From Paramyrothecium sp. XJ0827 (lineage: Eukaryota; Ascomycota; Sordariomycetes; Hypocreales; Stachybotryaceae): DNA of 64,000 nt. Shown here piece by piece: positions 37,605 to 49,345 of this stretch. The first letter of the stretch is position 1, and the number at the start of each line of letters is the position of its first letter. The notes below the pieces were generated by a model, which was given only the letters and a program-made list of their open reading frames with translations, was not told the DNA's origin and made no database searches. The stretch is taken from contig JAJFPB010000004.1 of the NCBI GenBank assembly GCA_020881915.1, forward strand, positions 1-64,000, written 5' to 3'. The position numbers and the translations under genes were made by a program.

Positions 37605-39189
37605 ATGTTGCGAATTTGCCTAGCCCTGCTGTCCGCCGTGGCATTGATGCATCCAAGCGTCCTTGCGGCGTCTCCATGCTCTCTGTGCTCCGCCGCCAAG
37701 GCTCATCTCCCGGAACAGGTCGCTTACGCGAGTGGTTCAGCGTATGTGGAGTCTCAAACAATCTACTATACCGCCTGGGAGAGAGGGCTATCACCTCACT
37801 GTGTCTTCACGCCCCGGAGTGCGGCCGATGTCTCTACTTTTGTCAAGTTGATTGCTGAGTTTGGCGCCCGTGAGGCTGATGGCAGCTACAAGCCCCAGTT
37901 TGCGGTACGATCCGGCGGTCATATGCTCTGGACTGGAGCGGCCAACATTGACGGAGGCATCACCGTCGATACTCGCCACTTGAATTCGGTCACTATTAGT
38001 GACGACAAGACCATGGTCTCGGTTGGGGGCGGGAGCGTGTGGAGTGACATATACCCACAACTTGTGCCTCACAACCTCACAGTCATCGGAGCCCGGGTTC
38101 CTGGCGTTGGAGTTGGCGGCTTTACATTAGGAGGTAAGGACTGTCATGAATTTCCTAAAAATTTAGAGCCTCTACTCACTCTCACAAGGTGGCAATAACT
38201 TTCTGTCACGCCGCCACGGATGGAGCTGCGACAACGTCTACGGCTACGAAGTGGTTCTCGCCAACGGGGAGATTGTCTACGCTACTTCATCGTCCCACCC
38301 CGACCTGTGGCTTGCACTTAAGGGCGGCTCGAACAACTTCGGTATCGTCACTCGTTTCGATGTCGCGGCGTACGAACTGGGCCTCATGTTGGGAGGCGTC
38401 ATTGCTTACGAGTACACCCAGAGCGTCTTGGATGCCCAAGCCCAGGCTTGGAGCAATTTCATGAAGCCTGCCAACTTTGACGATGCAGCGCAGGCTGCAA
38501 TCATCCTTGGCTTCACTGGCAATTTTTCTGTGGCAAACATGCTTTTCTACAGTGAGGAGGTGGCAAAGCCCGTGGTCTTTGATGGTTTTACATCCATTCC
38601 GTCGCTTCTCAACACGGTTACTCTTGAAAATGTGGACGAAACAGTTAAGAACTTTGGCGCTTCGCTGCCAGCAGTCGTAGACTAGTAAGTGCCATCTCAA
38701 AACCAAGTTGCAATCTCTAATCGTCCTCACAGCGCCGTTGAGCTGACCTTTACAACCCGCAACGGCGATGCCGCCTTTTACTCCAACTTGATCAAAATCT
38801 GGGAAAACAACATCCAAGTGCTTGCAGATACTGAGGGCATCAATGTCCAGTTCCTCATTCAGCCACTTCCAGTCACCAACGGTACCAATTCCCTCGGCAT
38901 TGACGCAGGCATCACCGACGCCATTCTCTACGAACTCGTGGCCGTGTACACAAACAAGGCCGATACTCAGCTCGTGCAGAGTACACTCGATGGCATAATA
39001 AGCCGACAGACGCAACTGGCCAAGGAATCTGGGCTATACATGCGTTTCCAGTATCTGAACTATGCCGGTGTGTCGCAAAACCCAATCGGCAACTACGGTA
39101 CAAATGCGACTCTTCAGGGCGTCAGTGCCAAGTATGATCCCGAAGGTTTGTTTCAGGATGCCATGCCTGGAGCTTTTAAGCTTTTCTAG
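37605..39189 (+). CDS. Secreted berberine-bridge-type FAD-linked oxidase
   Basis: Three exons (37,605-38,133; 38,189-38,684; 38,733-39,189) give 493 aa. A signal peptide is clear (MLRICLALLSAVALMHPSVL, then AAS). The FAD-binding (PCMH) domain carries VRSGGH with His106, the expected 8-alpha-histidyl FAD attachment, then VGGGSVWSDIYP and GVGVGGFTLGGGNNFLSRRHG. The C-terminal BBE domain has FQYLNYAG and KYDPEGLFQ. In fungal clusters such enzymes perform two-electron oxidations: alcohol to ketone, desaturation, or oxidative ring formation, with H2O2 as by-product. The signal peptide points to the secretory route, so it may act on a late intermediate outside the cytosol. The bicovalent cysteine could not be placed with certainty. 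The start fits the signal peptide. Confidence 0.9.
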
Positions 39190-39804
39190 GCCAGGGGATT
39201 GTTGGAAGAAGCATGTGTATGAATAATTTGGCTGCACATGCGGTTCTGATGACTCCACCTCACTGTCCCTACCCGGGAATGATTTCCTTCATAATGGCTT
39301 TTATTGTAGCTGTATTTAGTTCTGTATCGTTAAGAATGGCTTCTCTCCCGCATTCGCCTCTTGTGTCTATCCAAACGAATAGTGAAAGGTGTGAACACAT
39401 TCTTGTCTCCCTATCTGCATTCGTCAATCTCCACCAAGACACTTTGAAACTGCTCACCCATAAAACATAGGCAACTATCCAAATAGAACGAAAGCAGGGC
39501 CACTGGAAGTGATTTCATTTTTTGAGTTGCAATATCCAATCTACCAGGCCTCGCGTCACGTCTGGTATCTTGCTTGCAAACTGCAGAACCATTGGCAGCT
39601 AGTGAGCGCCGTTCCTAAGATACTACTACAATCGGCTGGGTATGTTCACAGTCTATGATTTGATGTTGCATGAACTTTTGACGAGTTGATGGGTTAAAAT
39701 AAGCTAGCTCTTTAGATAGAAAAACACAACTGATGGCACGGGCACCGCAACGTCCGACGTTCCAAACAAGTAGACCCTTCAAGGTAAGCAATTGGGACAC
39801 ATGT
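39190..39804. other. Convergent 3' spacer, BBE oxidase and 2OG oxygenase
   Basis: 615 bp between two converging 3' ends. No gene, repeat or RNA is recognised. Confidence 0.5.
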
Positions 39805-40852
39805 TCAAGTTTGTGCTTCGATTTCCTTTGGAAGCGAGAATTGGCTTCCAAATCTCTTAACGAGAAGCTTTCCAATTGTGTCTTTGTTGGGGTCATCCGG
39901 GTTCAGCGGATTGGTGGCATCGACGTCGCCGTGCCAGAATGTCGCGCACGACAGTCTCTCGCCATCGGCCTTGTTGATGACCCTGTGTTTGGCGCTTCGG
40001 TAGATGCCGCCGGACCAGCTCTGGATCATATCGCCACAATTGATGATGTAGACATCCTCCGTGGCCGGCACGGGCAGCCACTGCTTCGTCTGCTCGTGGA
40101 ACACCTCGAGGCCATCCTTGCCGGCCTGTTGAAGCAGGACGGTGACACCGCCAAAGTCCGTGTGTGGGCCAACGCCAAACTGTCCAGGGGCAGTGGTGTT
40201 GAAGGCAGGGTAGCGGATCATCTTCATCTGTACAATTGGTCGTGTGGCAAACTCGTTGATGATGGCAGGGTCGCGGCCGAGACCCAGAAGCAGGATCTCC
40301 CAGATGGTCCGACCGAGCCTGCCCGTCGCTTGATAGTAAGACCAAACTGGGTCGTGGAACTTTTCCGCGGGTAAATCAGGCCAGACATTGGGGCAGTGAA
40401 ATCCAGGAGGAATGACAACGGGCTCCTCCCGGCCGATGTAAAAGGCCTTTGGCATAGCGTTAGCAGTCGGTACAAGCGATACGTGGTGTTGCATTCGTAA
40501 GAGTACTTGTGTTTCAAAAAAAGTAAGGAAACCAGAATCATACCTCCTTTGCATCAGGCAGAGCATCACCCTTGCGAAGCGTCATGCCCGATTCCTCGTA
40601 ACCTCTGCGTCCTTTGTTGTTGAGAAATGACAGCTTGATCTTTTCCTCTCGGGGAAGGCTGAAGAACTCCTTCAAGGCTTTCAGCAAGCTCTTCTGCTCC
40701 TCCATGGTTATGCCATGTCCCTTGACTTGGAAAAAACCAAAGTTCTTGCAGGCTTCGCGGACTTCAGAGACAACCTTGGCCACATCAGTCGGGGACGATG
40801 GGTTCAGGTACGGGGCAAGGTCAATGAGTGGAAATTCGATCTGGTTCGCCAT
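39805..40852 (-). CDS. 2-oxoglutarate/Fe(II)-dependent oxygenase
   Basis: Two exons (40,852-40,544; 40,446-39,805) give 316 aa. The N-terminal DIOX_N block is typical (FPLIDLAPYL, EACKNFGFFQVKGHGI). The jelly-roll core carries the iron ligands HTD (His198, Asp200) and His257, and the 2-oxoglutarate-binding GERLS (Arg267, Ser269). The whole resembles the isopenicillin N synthase-like superfamily. Members hydroxylate, desaturate, epoxidise or rearrange substrates using O2 and 2-oxoglutarate. It is cytosolic. The gene is convergent with the BBE oxidase and lies upstream of the P450 fusion on the same strand. A TCGATTCGA element lies about 130 bp upstream of its start and also occurs upstream of the PKS-NRPS. 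The substrate is unknown. Confidence 0.9.
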
Positions 40853-41566
40853 TATGTTGACTTCTTCTGTGATGTACTAAAAATTTGGTAGGTTGTTTGA
40901 AGTAGAGGCTGCGTTCTGTATTACATCCTTTCTAGATCTGTCTGACAAATAAATGCTTCATATGAGAAATGGAGACCGTCTTCGATTCGAATGTTGGCGA
41001 TGCAACCGAGCAGCCTCTCCTGATGATCATACGTGCTAAGAGCTCGTTCTAAGAACTGAATGTGGTCAAAGGATTATACTGCCGAATCTTCGGCGATATC
41101 AGTGCGCCCGGTCGGCAACTTTATGCTTGTCCTTCGGTCATATTATTACTAATACCAGTCAGGGTGACTGCTACAATAGTACAGATGGCAACGGTATGGT
41201 TTGTTGCGCAGTATAACGCCTGTATGCTTGGATCTACTGAACATGGTGCCGTTGTAGCGCCATTCGGGCAAAAGTCCGACATCGTGGCAGGGTGACATTA
41301 CTTGAGAATGCATTCATCAACAGCAAATCAAGGTGGCACCATCGCTGAGCAATTGAAGTAACATAATCATCTCAGGGATTTCGGCTTAGAAGCTGTTCAC
41401 GAGCACAAAGAGTCATAGCTTTGAAACCTGATCCTTCAGACACAAGTTCTTAGCGTAGTAAATCTAATGTTTTAGTATAGAATTGACAGGAGACAAGACA
41501 GATTTGTATTTTGTTTGTGTACAACCAAAATAAGGAGGGACTTGACCACAGAATGAAACTACATTT
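40853..41566. promoter_or_regulatory. Promoter of 2OG oxygenase and 3' end of the P450 fusion
   Basis: 714 bp. A 77-codon plus-strand frame at 41,062-41,295 has no family signal and is not called. The TCGATTCGA element sits at 40,982. Confidence 0.5.
40982..40990. promoter_or_regulatory. TCGATTCGA element upstream of 2OG oxygenase
   Basis: A 9-mer of the form TCG-N3-CGA, 130 bp upstream of the start at 40,852. Its reverse complement, TCGAATCGA, lies 193 bp upstream of the PKS-NRPS start. Paired TCG/CGA half-sites are typical of Zn2Cys6 regulators such as AflR, although AflR itself prefers N5 spacing. Confidence 0.35.
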
Positions 41567-44500
41567 CTAATAAACATCACTGATGTACTGGTCGTTCTTG
41601 AACTTCTCGAACCACTCAAACGCCTCGTCCGGACCCTTTCCCGTCTTCTCCATCCAGATGCGTCTCCACGTCTCGCCGCAGCTCCTCCCGAGCCGCCCCG
41701 CGCTGCCGCAGATATAGATCTTGGCACCGTTCTGGAGCAGGCCCCACAAGCGATCGCGCATCTCCCACATCATGTCAGGCACGTAGCGCGCCCCCTGGCC
41801 CCTGTCAGGCCTGGAGAAGCAGGGGACTGTCTCCACAACCCCCTCCTTCTCCCACAGCTCGAGCTCCGAGCGGTACAGGTAATCCTTGTCCGGGTGTCGG
41901 CAGCCGAAGAGGAGCAAGGCGGGCCCGAGGGGGCCTTTGCCTGTCTTTTTGACGATGGAGCGCTCTTGGACGAAGGCTCGCATGGGCGCGATTCCGGATC
42001 CGGCGGCCAGCATAACGATCGGGGTTTCAGGGCTAGTCGGGAGCTGGAACCTGACCTTGGTCGGGCGGACGAGGCACTGGATGGTGTTTCCAGGTAAGCG
42101 CGCGGCCAGGTAGGAGCTTGCCACGCCACAGAACACGCCGTGTCCACTTGTTGCGGGCGCCTCGAACACGTCAAAGGTGAGACTGGCAACTGGGCAGCCC
42201 TCGGATGTGCTTTCGGGGGCTAACGGGGTGGACGAGATGGAAAAGAGACGCGGTGTAAGTGGAAGTAGCATGTCGACGTAGACACCGAATGGCAACTTCA
42301 GGCCCGGCACCTCCTCAAGCACGTCGATAACGGAGTATCTCAGGTCCAGCAGTGTCTGATATGTCTTCTCGCTTTGCATCTTGTCCAACTGCGTGAGCTC
42401 CGCGCTGCCCTCGCCAGCCGCTGCAGCCAGCGTTCCAAGCTGCCGCTGGGTGATAGGCACGGCCAGCTCAACGCTGTGGCGCAGGAAGTGCTCGATGGCA
42501 ATGGGCTGCTTTGGCAAGAAGCTCTTGTTGCTCGACCGGACCACCATGAGGTCCTGCGCACCGAGGCTGAAGCGATTGAGAACACGGGAAATCACCTCGT
42601 CGGAGTTTTGCCCGTGCACGACGAGGTAGTCTCCCGTCCGGTACGAGGAGCCGGCCGGCAAGCGGATTTCGATGTGACGCTTCGAGTGCCCCACGGACGA
42701 GGCTGCCGATAGCTCCCGGTTGACGGTGACGACGCCAGTCTGCATCAGCTCTCCCTCGAGGAGCTGAGGTATCGTCTGCGACTTGTTCCTCTCGATATGG
42801 ACGTCCACGCCCACCTGCTCGGCCTGTGCCTGGCTGGCTCTACCCGAGATGCTCACACAAAGCTTCTCGCTCCATACTTCCCACGGACCTAGGAGATCCC
42901 GCTTGACATTGGCGAAGCCAGGCTCGAAGATGCGCTCCGCGCCGAGCTGCTCGAGCTTCTCATCGATAAGCCGGGGAACCTTGTGGTAGGTATGAACCCA
43001 GTCACTGTTCCCAGCACCAAACACGGTGAAATTGACGCCGGCCGGCAGCTTTTCGCCCGACTTGGCCAACTTCTCGATCCAGTTGACAAACTTGATGGCA
43101 TTGTACGGTGGCCTGCCCTCGTAGGATGGCGTAATTATGACACAAGGTCTGTCAGTCGGCAGCGATTCAATTGCCGAGTCCAGGTCTCGAATGTCGACAA
43201 CCTCGAGGCCGAATCCAGGGGCAGTACGGCATAGGGATTGGACCAGGCTCTCACAGGTGCCCTGATTTCCGCCAAACAAGACAGAAATGGGCCTACGAGA
43301 GTCCGATGATGAAATGACTCCGTTCAGCCGCGCCGGCTCGACCTGTTCGGGGATTAAAAGCGTCTTGCCGGCCTGCTCGGCGACCACTCCTCCAGGAATG
43401 CCCAGTGTCAGAGTCCGCCCAGGACGGCGACGCGCTCGGATCTTCAGGTTGACAGGCTTGACACCCATCTGGCCGGTCAGCTTGAGCTCGTAATCGGGAT
43501 CGACCTTCTCAAGGTTGAACTTTTGCAGCACCATGGCCATGCAGATCAGCATCTCCTGTTCTGCGAAGCCACGACCAATGCAGGCCCGCAGTCCATCGCC
43601 AAACTAAGATGGGACTCCATGTCAGCTTTGTTCAAGTTTGATACAAATTCATTCTTTCTGTCGGTATCTAGGCTGGGGTTTTGAAAGGAAGGGAGATGCA
43701 TAATAGACACTTACAGGCTTCCAAGCATTAGGAGGCATTTTTTCAAATTCGGCGTCGAGCATCCGTTCCGGGCGGAACTCATCGGTGTCGGCTCCCCAAA
43801 CATTGGGGTCGCGGTGGAAATGGCGCCAAATGCCCGAGACCATCTGTCCCTTTTTGATGAAGTACTTGCCTCCCAGGACTGTGTCTCGAGTAGAGAATCT
43901 GGTCAAGAGACTGACCGGATGCTGCATTCGCAAGGCCTCCTTCATACACGCATCGAGGTACTTGAGCTTGCGCAACATGTCATAGGTGACGACGCTGTCT
44001 CCGACAATCTCGTCGACCTCAGCCTGGGCCTTGCGAAGCGTCTCGGGGTTGCTGCATAGGTAGTAGTAGATGAAGCTGAGGGTGGAGCTGGTCGTCTCGT
44101 AGCCGCCGCCGAGTAAAGTGGGGATCTGATACAGGACATTTTCGAAACCCATCGTCTCGCCCGTCTCTCGGTCGACGCCGTGAATCATGACGTTGAGCAG
44201 GTCGTTGGCATCTGGCTTGGGGTTGTCAATGCGGTCTTGGACGATCCTTCGGCACAGATCGCGGATCTTGACAATATTTTCTTGGCGGTGCTGTTCATCC
44301 TTGTAATAATAGAAGCGGTTGAGGACATCGGGTCGGTTTGCTCGCCGGCCCGATTCAACAATGGCCTCCTTGAGTTCTTTTTGAAAGGGGTGAGGGTCCT
44401 CGGAGTAGAACTCGTTGAATCGGTATCCGTAAGCACAGAGGCCAATGGTGTCAAAGGTGAGACGCGACATGTCCTCAATAAGCTCGATCTCGTGGTCCGG

Positions 44501-45213
44501 CCCATAGCGATCCCACTTGAGGACTAGTTGCGCCGCAATATCCTGCCTGTTCCCATGGTAAGACGCGGAAGACTTTGTCAGCAGTGAACTCGCCATACAC
44601 GGGAAGGCAGCTAGTACTTACATGTCATCGAACATCTTGCTCAACCCTACAGGGCCTATATCAGAGTAGGTTAGACACCGTCTTCGTCACATCATTTCTA
44701 CCCGTTTAGAGCCAAGGAGAGTCTCATCATACCTAAAGCTGGCACTAGTAGCCTATGGGCCTTATTCCAGGCCTTTGACGTCGACTCGGCCGAGAAGAGA
44801 CCGTCACCAAATACAGCTCGCATCTCCTGGTGGAGACGGTGGGTGAATTTGATGAACCGACTGTCGTCGGCCATCTCGTTGACGAGCTCTCTGCTACCGA
44901 CAAAGACACGGGGATACGTCATGCCAAGATCCAGCTGAAATATGGGCGCATATTTGTCCATCAACTGCCAGTAGGTACGCACTGGGAGCACAGCGTCCAG
45001 GTCAGCGAGGTGGCCGACGAGGCCAAAATAGTGCTGATGCGGTGGTGACGGGATGGGGAGCATCTTGGTATGATCGATGATTTCCTCTGGGGAGTCGTCT
45101 AGCGTGGCATTTCCTTCAGCAGTGTCCATTGGGCACTTCGAAGTTGAACTGCTTTCGGCAATTTGCACCGGGCACTGCATCGTTGTGGTGACCCCCATTT
45201 TTGGCTGTAGCAA
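41567..45213 (-). CDS. Self-sufficient cytochrome P450/reductase fusion (CYP505 type)
   Basis: Four exons (45,213-44,733; 44,655-44,622; 44,546-43,715; 43,603-41,567) give 1,127 aa. Residues 1 to about 480 form the P450: GGGYETTSS in helix I, KEALR (ExxR), FRPERML, and the heme loop FGDGLRACIGRG with Cys457. A linker leads to the flavodoxin domain (LFGGNQGTCESL near 557-570; VFGAGNSDW). A ferredoxin-reductase part follows: RLFSISSTPL for FAD, GHGVFCGVASSYLA, AAGSGIAPMRAF and IYICGS for NADPH. There is no membrane anchor, as usual for CYP505 (P450foxy/BM3-like) enzymes. Known members hydroxylate fatty acyl chains near the omega end, and some act in polyketide pathways such as fumonisin. Here it probably oxidises the reduced polyketide chain (inference). 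The second exon is only 34 bp but restores GPVGLSKMFDDMQD. The start is the first ATG. Confidence 0.92.
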
Positions 45214-46093
45214 CGCACAAGCGGCTGTATGAAGAAGGGAGAAGACTAAGGACTGTTGATTGAAAACAAGTAAAGAGTGTCAAGACAAGTGATTAACGTA
45301 ATATTGAAACACTAAGAAGTGTCAAAGTAGAGAAGGAGGATACAGCAGTTAAACGTCAACTAGCTAAGACGGCGGATGGTGAGGCAAGATTCGATAGAGA
45401 GCACTTTTGTCAAAGAATTCCTGGGGACCGAGAGGAGATGAACCATTGTACACATCTGTTCGCAACAGACAATCAGGTGCCATCTGTAGGGAGACCTCAT
45501 CCCTTGGCACGCTCGCGATGGCACGTTCCTCCCAGCTGGCTGGGTGGCATCACGATATGGAGTTGTGGGGCGCAGAAGCAAGCCATGGTCATTGTCATCC
45601 GTGTTTGAGAAAAGGATTGGGGTTGGCCGATCCAGGGTAGTGAGAGACAGGGGTTGGCGGGGGCTGCGTCTGGGGTCGGCGCTATGCAGCCTAGGGGCAG
45701 GGATGAGTCGGGCATTCGGTGGTTTACGCAGGGTCCTGGCCACGCACTGGATGTGTGGGGATTCGGTGCTCAGGGGTGCCCATCGCCAAGCCTCATGGCA
45801 ACGCGGCGAAGTTGGAGCCTCGAATGCTCGGATCTGAGCCCCATGTCGACTTACTTTGGTGCGTGGACAAGGGATCATGGGCTAACGAGGTATCGTACTG
45901 GTGGCTCGGCGTCAGGAATTGCTAAATTCCCTGTGATACTTAGAAACGGCGTGTCGGCCTGGCATAATGATGAATAGTTTGCCTTCCAATTTCCCGTGTT
46001 GTGCCTCAAACTGATCTGACAATACCTGCATAACTTGCTCTGCAAATCACCACACACACACACACACAAACACCTCAATCCTCTTCCATTCCG
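45214..46093. promoter_or_regulatory. Divergent promoter region, P450 fusion and trans-enoylreductase
   Basis: 880 bp between divergent starts. A (CA)n tract lies at 46,051-46,069, close to the enoylreductase start. No convincing gene. Co-regulation of the two genes is likely from the layout. Confidence 0.55.
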
Positions 46094-47301
46094 TTGCTTC
46101 GCACCATGCCGTCGGCCAATCCCGCGGCGAGCCTGCCCAAGACGCAGACCGCCATTGTTGCCCAAGGCCCCGGCCAGCTCGCCATTCAGCAGGACGTGCC
46201 CATGCCGGCCCTTGCGCCTGACATGGCCATAGTGAAGACGGCCGCTGTGGCCATCAACCCGGCCGACGCCAAGATGCTCGACTACAGCGCCGCCAGCGGC
46301 GCCATCATCGGCTACGACTTCGCTGGCACCATCGTGGCCCTCGGGGCCGACGCCCTCGCCGCGGGCCGCTTCGCTGTAGGCGACCGCGTCGCCGGTCTTG
46401 TCCACGGTATGAACAAGTTGCAGCCTGATGTGGGTGCCTTTTCAGAGTACGTTGGCGCCTGTGCCGACCTGCTACTGAAGATTCCCGACCACATGAGCTT
46501 CGAGCAAGGCGCCAGCTTCGGCACCGGTGTCGCGACGGCCTGTCTGTCCATGTTCAAGGAGCTGGGCGTGCCTGCGTCCCTCGAGCAGCTAAGCAAGGGC
46601 GAGCCTGCTATTGGTGAGCAGCTCGAAGGCCGAGAGTTTGTTCTGGTAGCTGGCGGCAGTACTGCTACCGGTACTCGTGCTATCCAACTGTTAAAACTGT
46701 GAGTTGCTTTGATTGACACAGGACATTGTCAAGACACCAATGGATGACCTTTTGCTAACTTACATGTAGTGCTGGCCTCCGGCCCATCACAACATGCTCG
46801 CCGTCCAACTTCGACCTCGTCCTAAAGTTCGGCGCCGAGAAGGTGTTTGACTACCGGAGCCCAACCTGCGCCGCCGACATTCGCGAATACACCGGTAACG
46901 AGCTGGCCTACACCTTCGACTGCGTGACTCAAGCCGACACGACACAGTTGTGCTACTCGGCCATGGGTCGTGCCGGTGGCCGCTACGTTGCGCTGGAGCC
47001 ATTCCGAGATGCAATCGCCCAGACCCGTGACTTGACCATCGAGCCATCATGGGTCATGGTGCTCACCATCTTCGGCCGCCAGGTCGCCCTCGACGGTGAC
47101 TACGGCAGAGAGGCTCGTCCCAAAGATCGCGAGTTCGGTGCCAAGGCATTTGCAGCCGTTCAGGCGCTCCTAGATCGCGGCCTGATCGAAACCCACCCGG
47201 TCAAGCCTATGCCTGGAGGATGGGATGGCGTCGTCGAAGGTGTCGACATCATCCGCACACAAGCTCTATCTGGCCACAAGCTGGTTTATTCTGTAGCGTA
47301 A
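46094..47301 (+). CDS. Trans-acting enoylreductase of the PKS (LovC-like MDR)
   Basis: Two exons (46,094-46,698; 46,770-47,301) give 378 aa. A second in-frame ATG at 46,106 (MPSANPAAS) would give 374 aa and is equally plausible. This is a medium-chain dehydrogenase/reductase without zinc ligands. GYDFAGTIVALG is the substrate-domain strand, and VLVAGGSTATGTRAIQLLKLAG is the NADPH-binding loop with the STATGT signature of LovC/ApdC/TenC partners. These proteins supply the missing enoyl reduction to highly reducing PKSs and choose which double bonds are reduced. The neighbouring PKS-NRPS shows no working ER domain, so a partnership is strongly expected. The gene is convergent with the PKS-NRPS, about 2 kb away. 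Confidence 0.92.
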
Positions 47302-49345
47302 CAGATTTTGAACATTGAAGACGGGTCTTTACTTGTCCGGTGGAGGGAATTAGAGACCAGCCACGATCGTTTCTCTTGGAGAGTTTGGATGTGTTAGTAT
47401 ATGTATCCCTGTTGGGGATTTATGTTTGATATTGAAGAAATGTACTCTTCTCTCCAATTGTGTTCCAGCAATATCAATAGCTAGCGTTCGCACCAGCGCC
47501 GTATCTCTCAGGGCCTCCTGACATTTCCAGTTTCCCTCTCCACTAGTCTCTATTTTTTGGCAGCTTATTACTCTCCAGTTTGCCGAATTTGAAGCCGAAG
47601 ATGTTAAGTTCATGTTGTCGAGACCAAACGTAGATATAGATTTTGCACCCTGTTAGCGCATCGAACTGGCATCATCAATAGACAATATTGAGCATGCCAC
47701 TGGCAAGTTTGCTGGATGTGGTCGCATTCATCACGGTAACATTGTATTCATCGTAAAACCCTGAGACAAGACAACTTCCAAGGAAATCCTTTTGCATCCT
47801 GACCCAAGTACCATCGTAAAACCCTGAGACAAGACAACTTCCAAGGAAATCCTTTTGCATCCTGACCCAAGTACCGTACTTGGGTTGTTAAACATTCAAA
47901 ATACTGCTGCAGCCATACCTACACGATTGCAACCTTCGGAGTTGTCTATCCACAAGGCTAACTCCAGTGCTTCCTATTTGCTACTTGAGAGAAACAGAGG
48001 CGATGCGTACAGAGTGAAATCATGTGCTACTTATGTAGTGGTATCCTCTTTGGTCGAGTGCAACTCAATATGAACGAGGCATGTTCAACCGCACTAGTTA
48101 GCTCATGATCAAGGTTTGGCTGGTACCCCGTTTAGGCGGGCCTAGCCATGGGTTTGAGCTTCGGCTATACCGTTCGAGGCAGCGTGTCAAATATCCTATC
48201 GTCAACCGAGCAGTCAATTAGTTGGTTCGGATAGTCGAATAATCCAAGCTTGGCAAGGCTTTCGTTTGAGGATATGACAGTTGAAAAGGGTATAGATAGA
48301 GAAGAAAAGAACAAGAAATGATACCTAGTATAAGAGAAAGCAACATTTTCATGTTTGAAGTTTAAGAGTCAAGCGTGGGAGACCTAATGTGGTAATCATA
48401 GGACATCGACACTATTCTCGAACCTATCCACTTGTGCAGCTACTGACAACTTATCTCGAGACATGTTATGGTCTTGATGATGCATATAGCAGTAGGCCTT
48501 TCCCACAACACGATACTCGCTACCCATTCCTCCTAGAGTTTTCTGACGGCTTGCAAATTCCATTCTACCATAGAGTATGTTTTATTCTTAACCGACTAGA
48601 GTCAAGACTCGGTAGTTTCACCATTAATATAAGTTCTCTACATGGCGAACAAAAGCTGATTGGCGTTGCTTCCATGAAGTGCAAGTTTTCAGGTTCGATT
48701 GGAAAAGAGACCCGGACATTTGCAACCGGCTTAAGCATTGAAACTAGGACAGCAGAATGGAAATGGGTCTAGAAATTATTAGTTGTAAACTGAGTTTTGA
48801 TGAATCATCTCTTCAAGATGACACACATGTCATAATGGTAGACTTTTGGCAAGGTGATCACGTCGAAACGTTTAATGCCTCTTAAGTATGCTGTCTACAG
48901 GGTAGCCAGCTTCAGGATCCGTACTAAGCCTCCTGCCCCGAACACCATACATAAGTATGGATGCATACATATTATCTTGCTTGCTACCTTTACCAGTTAT
49001 AGCCTAAGAAATTCAATCAACTCGCCTTGTTAAGAAGATGGAAGAAATAAGACATCCGTAGTCAAGTTGGTGCTGAACCCCAACGAGAGAAAAGCGAATA
49101 GTCATTATGATGAACAAAAAGCGTAGGATTGACAATCTAACTACTACGCGTCTACTATGAGACCGATATAGAATCAAAACTCCTTAAACCCTTGCTGCAA
49201 AGCGCTAAATCCATAACATGAATGAAATGTCGCTAAACTCAAGCAGAAATCAAGATCGCATCCAGTAAACAGCAACAAAAGACATGACTAAACAGAAAAA
49301 AATACAATCCGACAAAAGGAAATTGACATTGGGAAACAGACGACG
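47302..49345. other. Convergent intergenic region, 2 kb
   Basis: This lies between the enoylreductase and PKS-NRPS 3' ends, unusually long for convergent cluster genes. It holds a 63-bp tandem duplication (listed separately). A 127-codon frame at 48,389-48,772 (starting MVIIGHRHYSRTYPL) has no recognisable family or coding bias and is not called as a gene. A lost cluster gene may once have been here, but no remnant was recognised. Confidence 0.5.
47749..47874. repeat. 63-bp perfect tandem duplication
   Basis: Two adjacent copies starting CATCGTAAAACCCTGAGACA and ending GACCCAAGTAC, at 47,749-47,811 and 47,812-47,874. The second copy runs into GTACTTGGG, making a small palindrome (CCCAAGTACCGTACTTGGG) at its right edge. 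No internal mismatch is visible, so it looks recent. Confidence 0.95.

Noticed and set aside
41062..41295. 77-codon plus-strand frame upstream of the 2OG oxygenase
   Set aside because: No family signal. It overlaps expected promoter sequence on the opposite strand.
48389..48772. 127-codon plus-strand frame in the 2-kb gap
   Set aside because: Composition not gene-like and no motif recognised. A protein search could rescue it; a conserved homologue would change the call.
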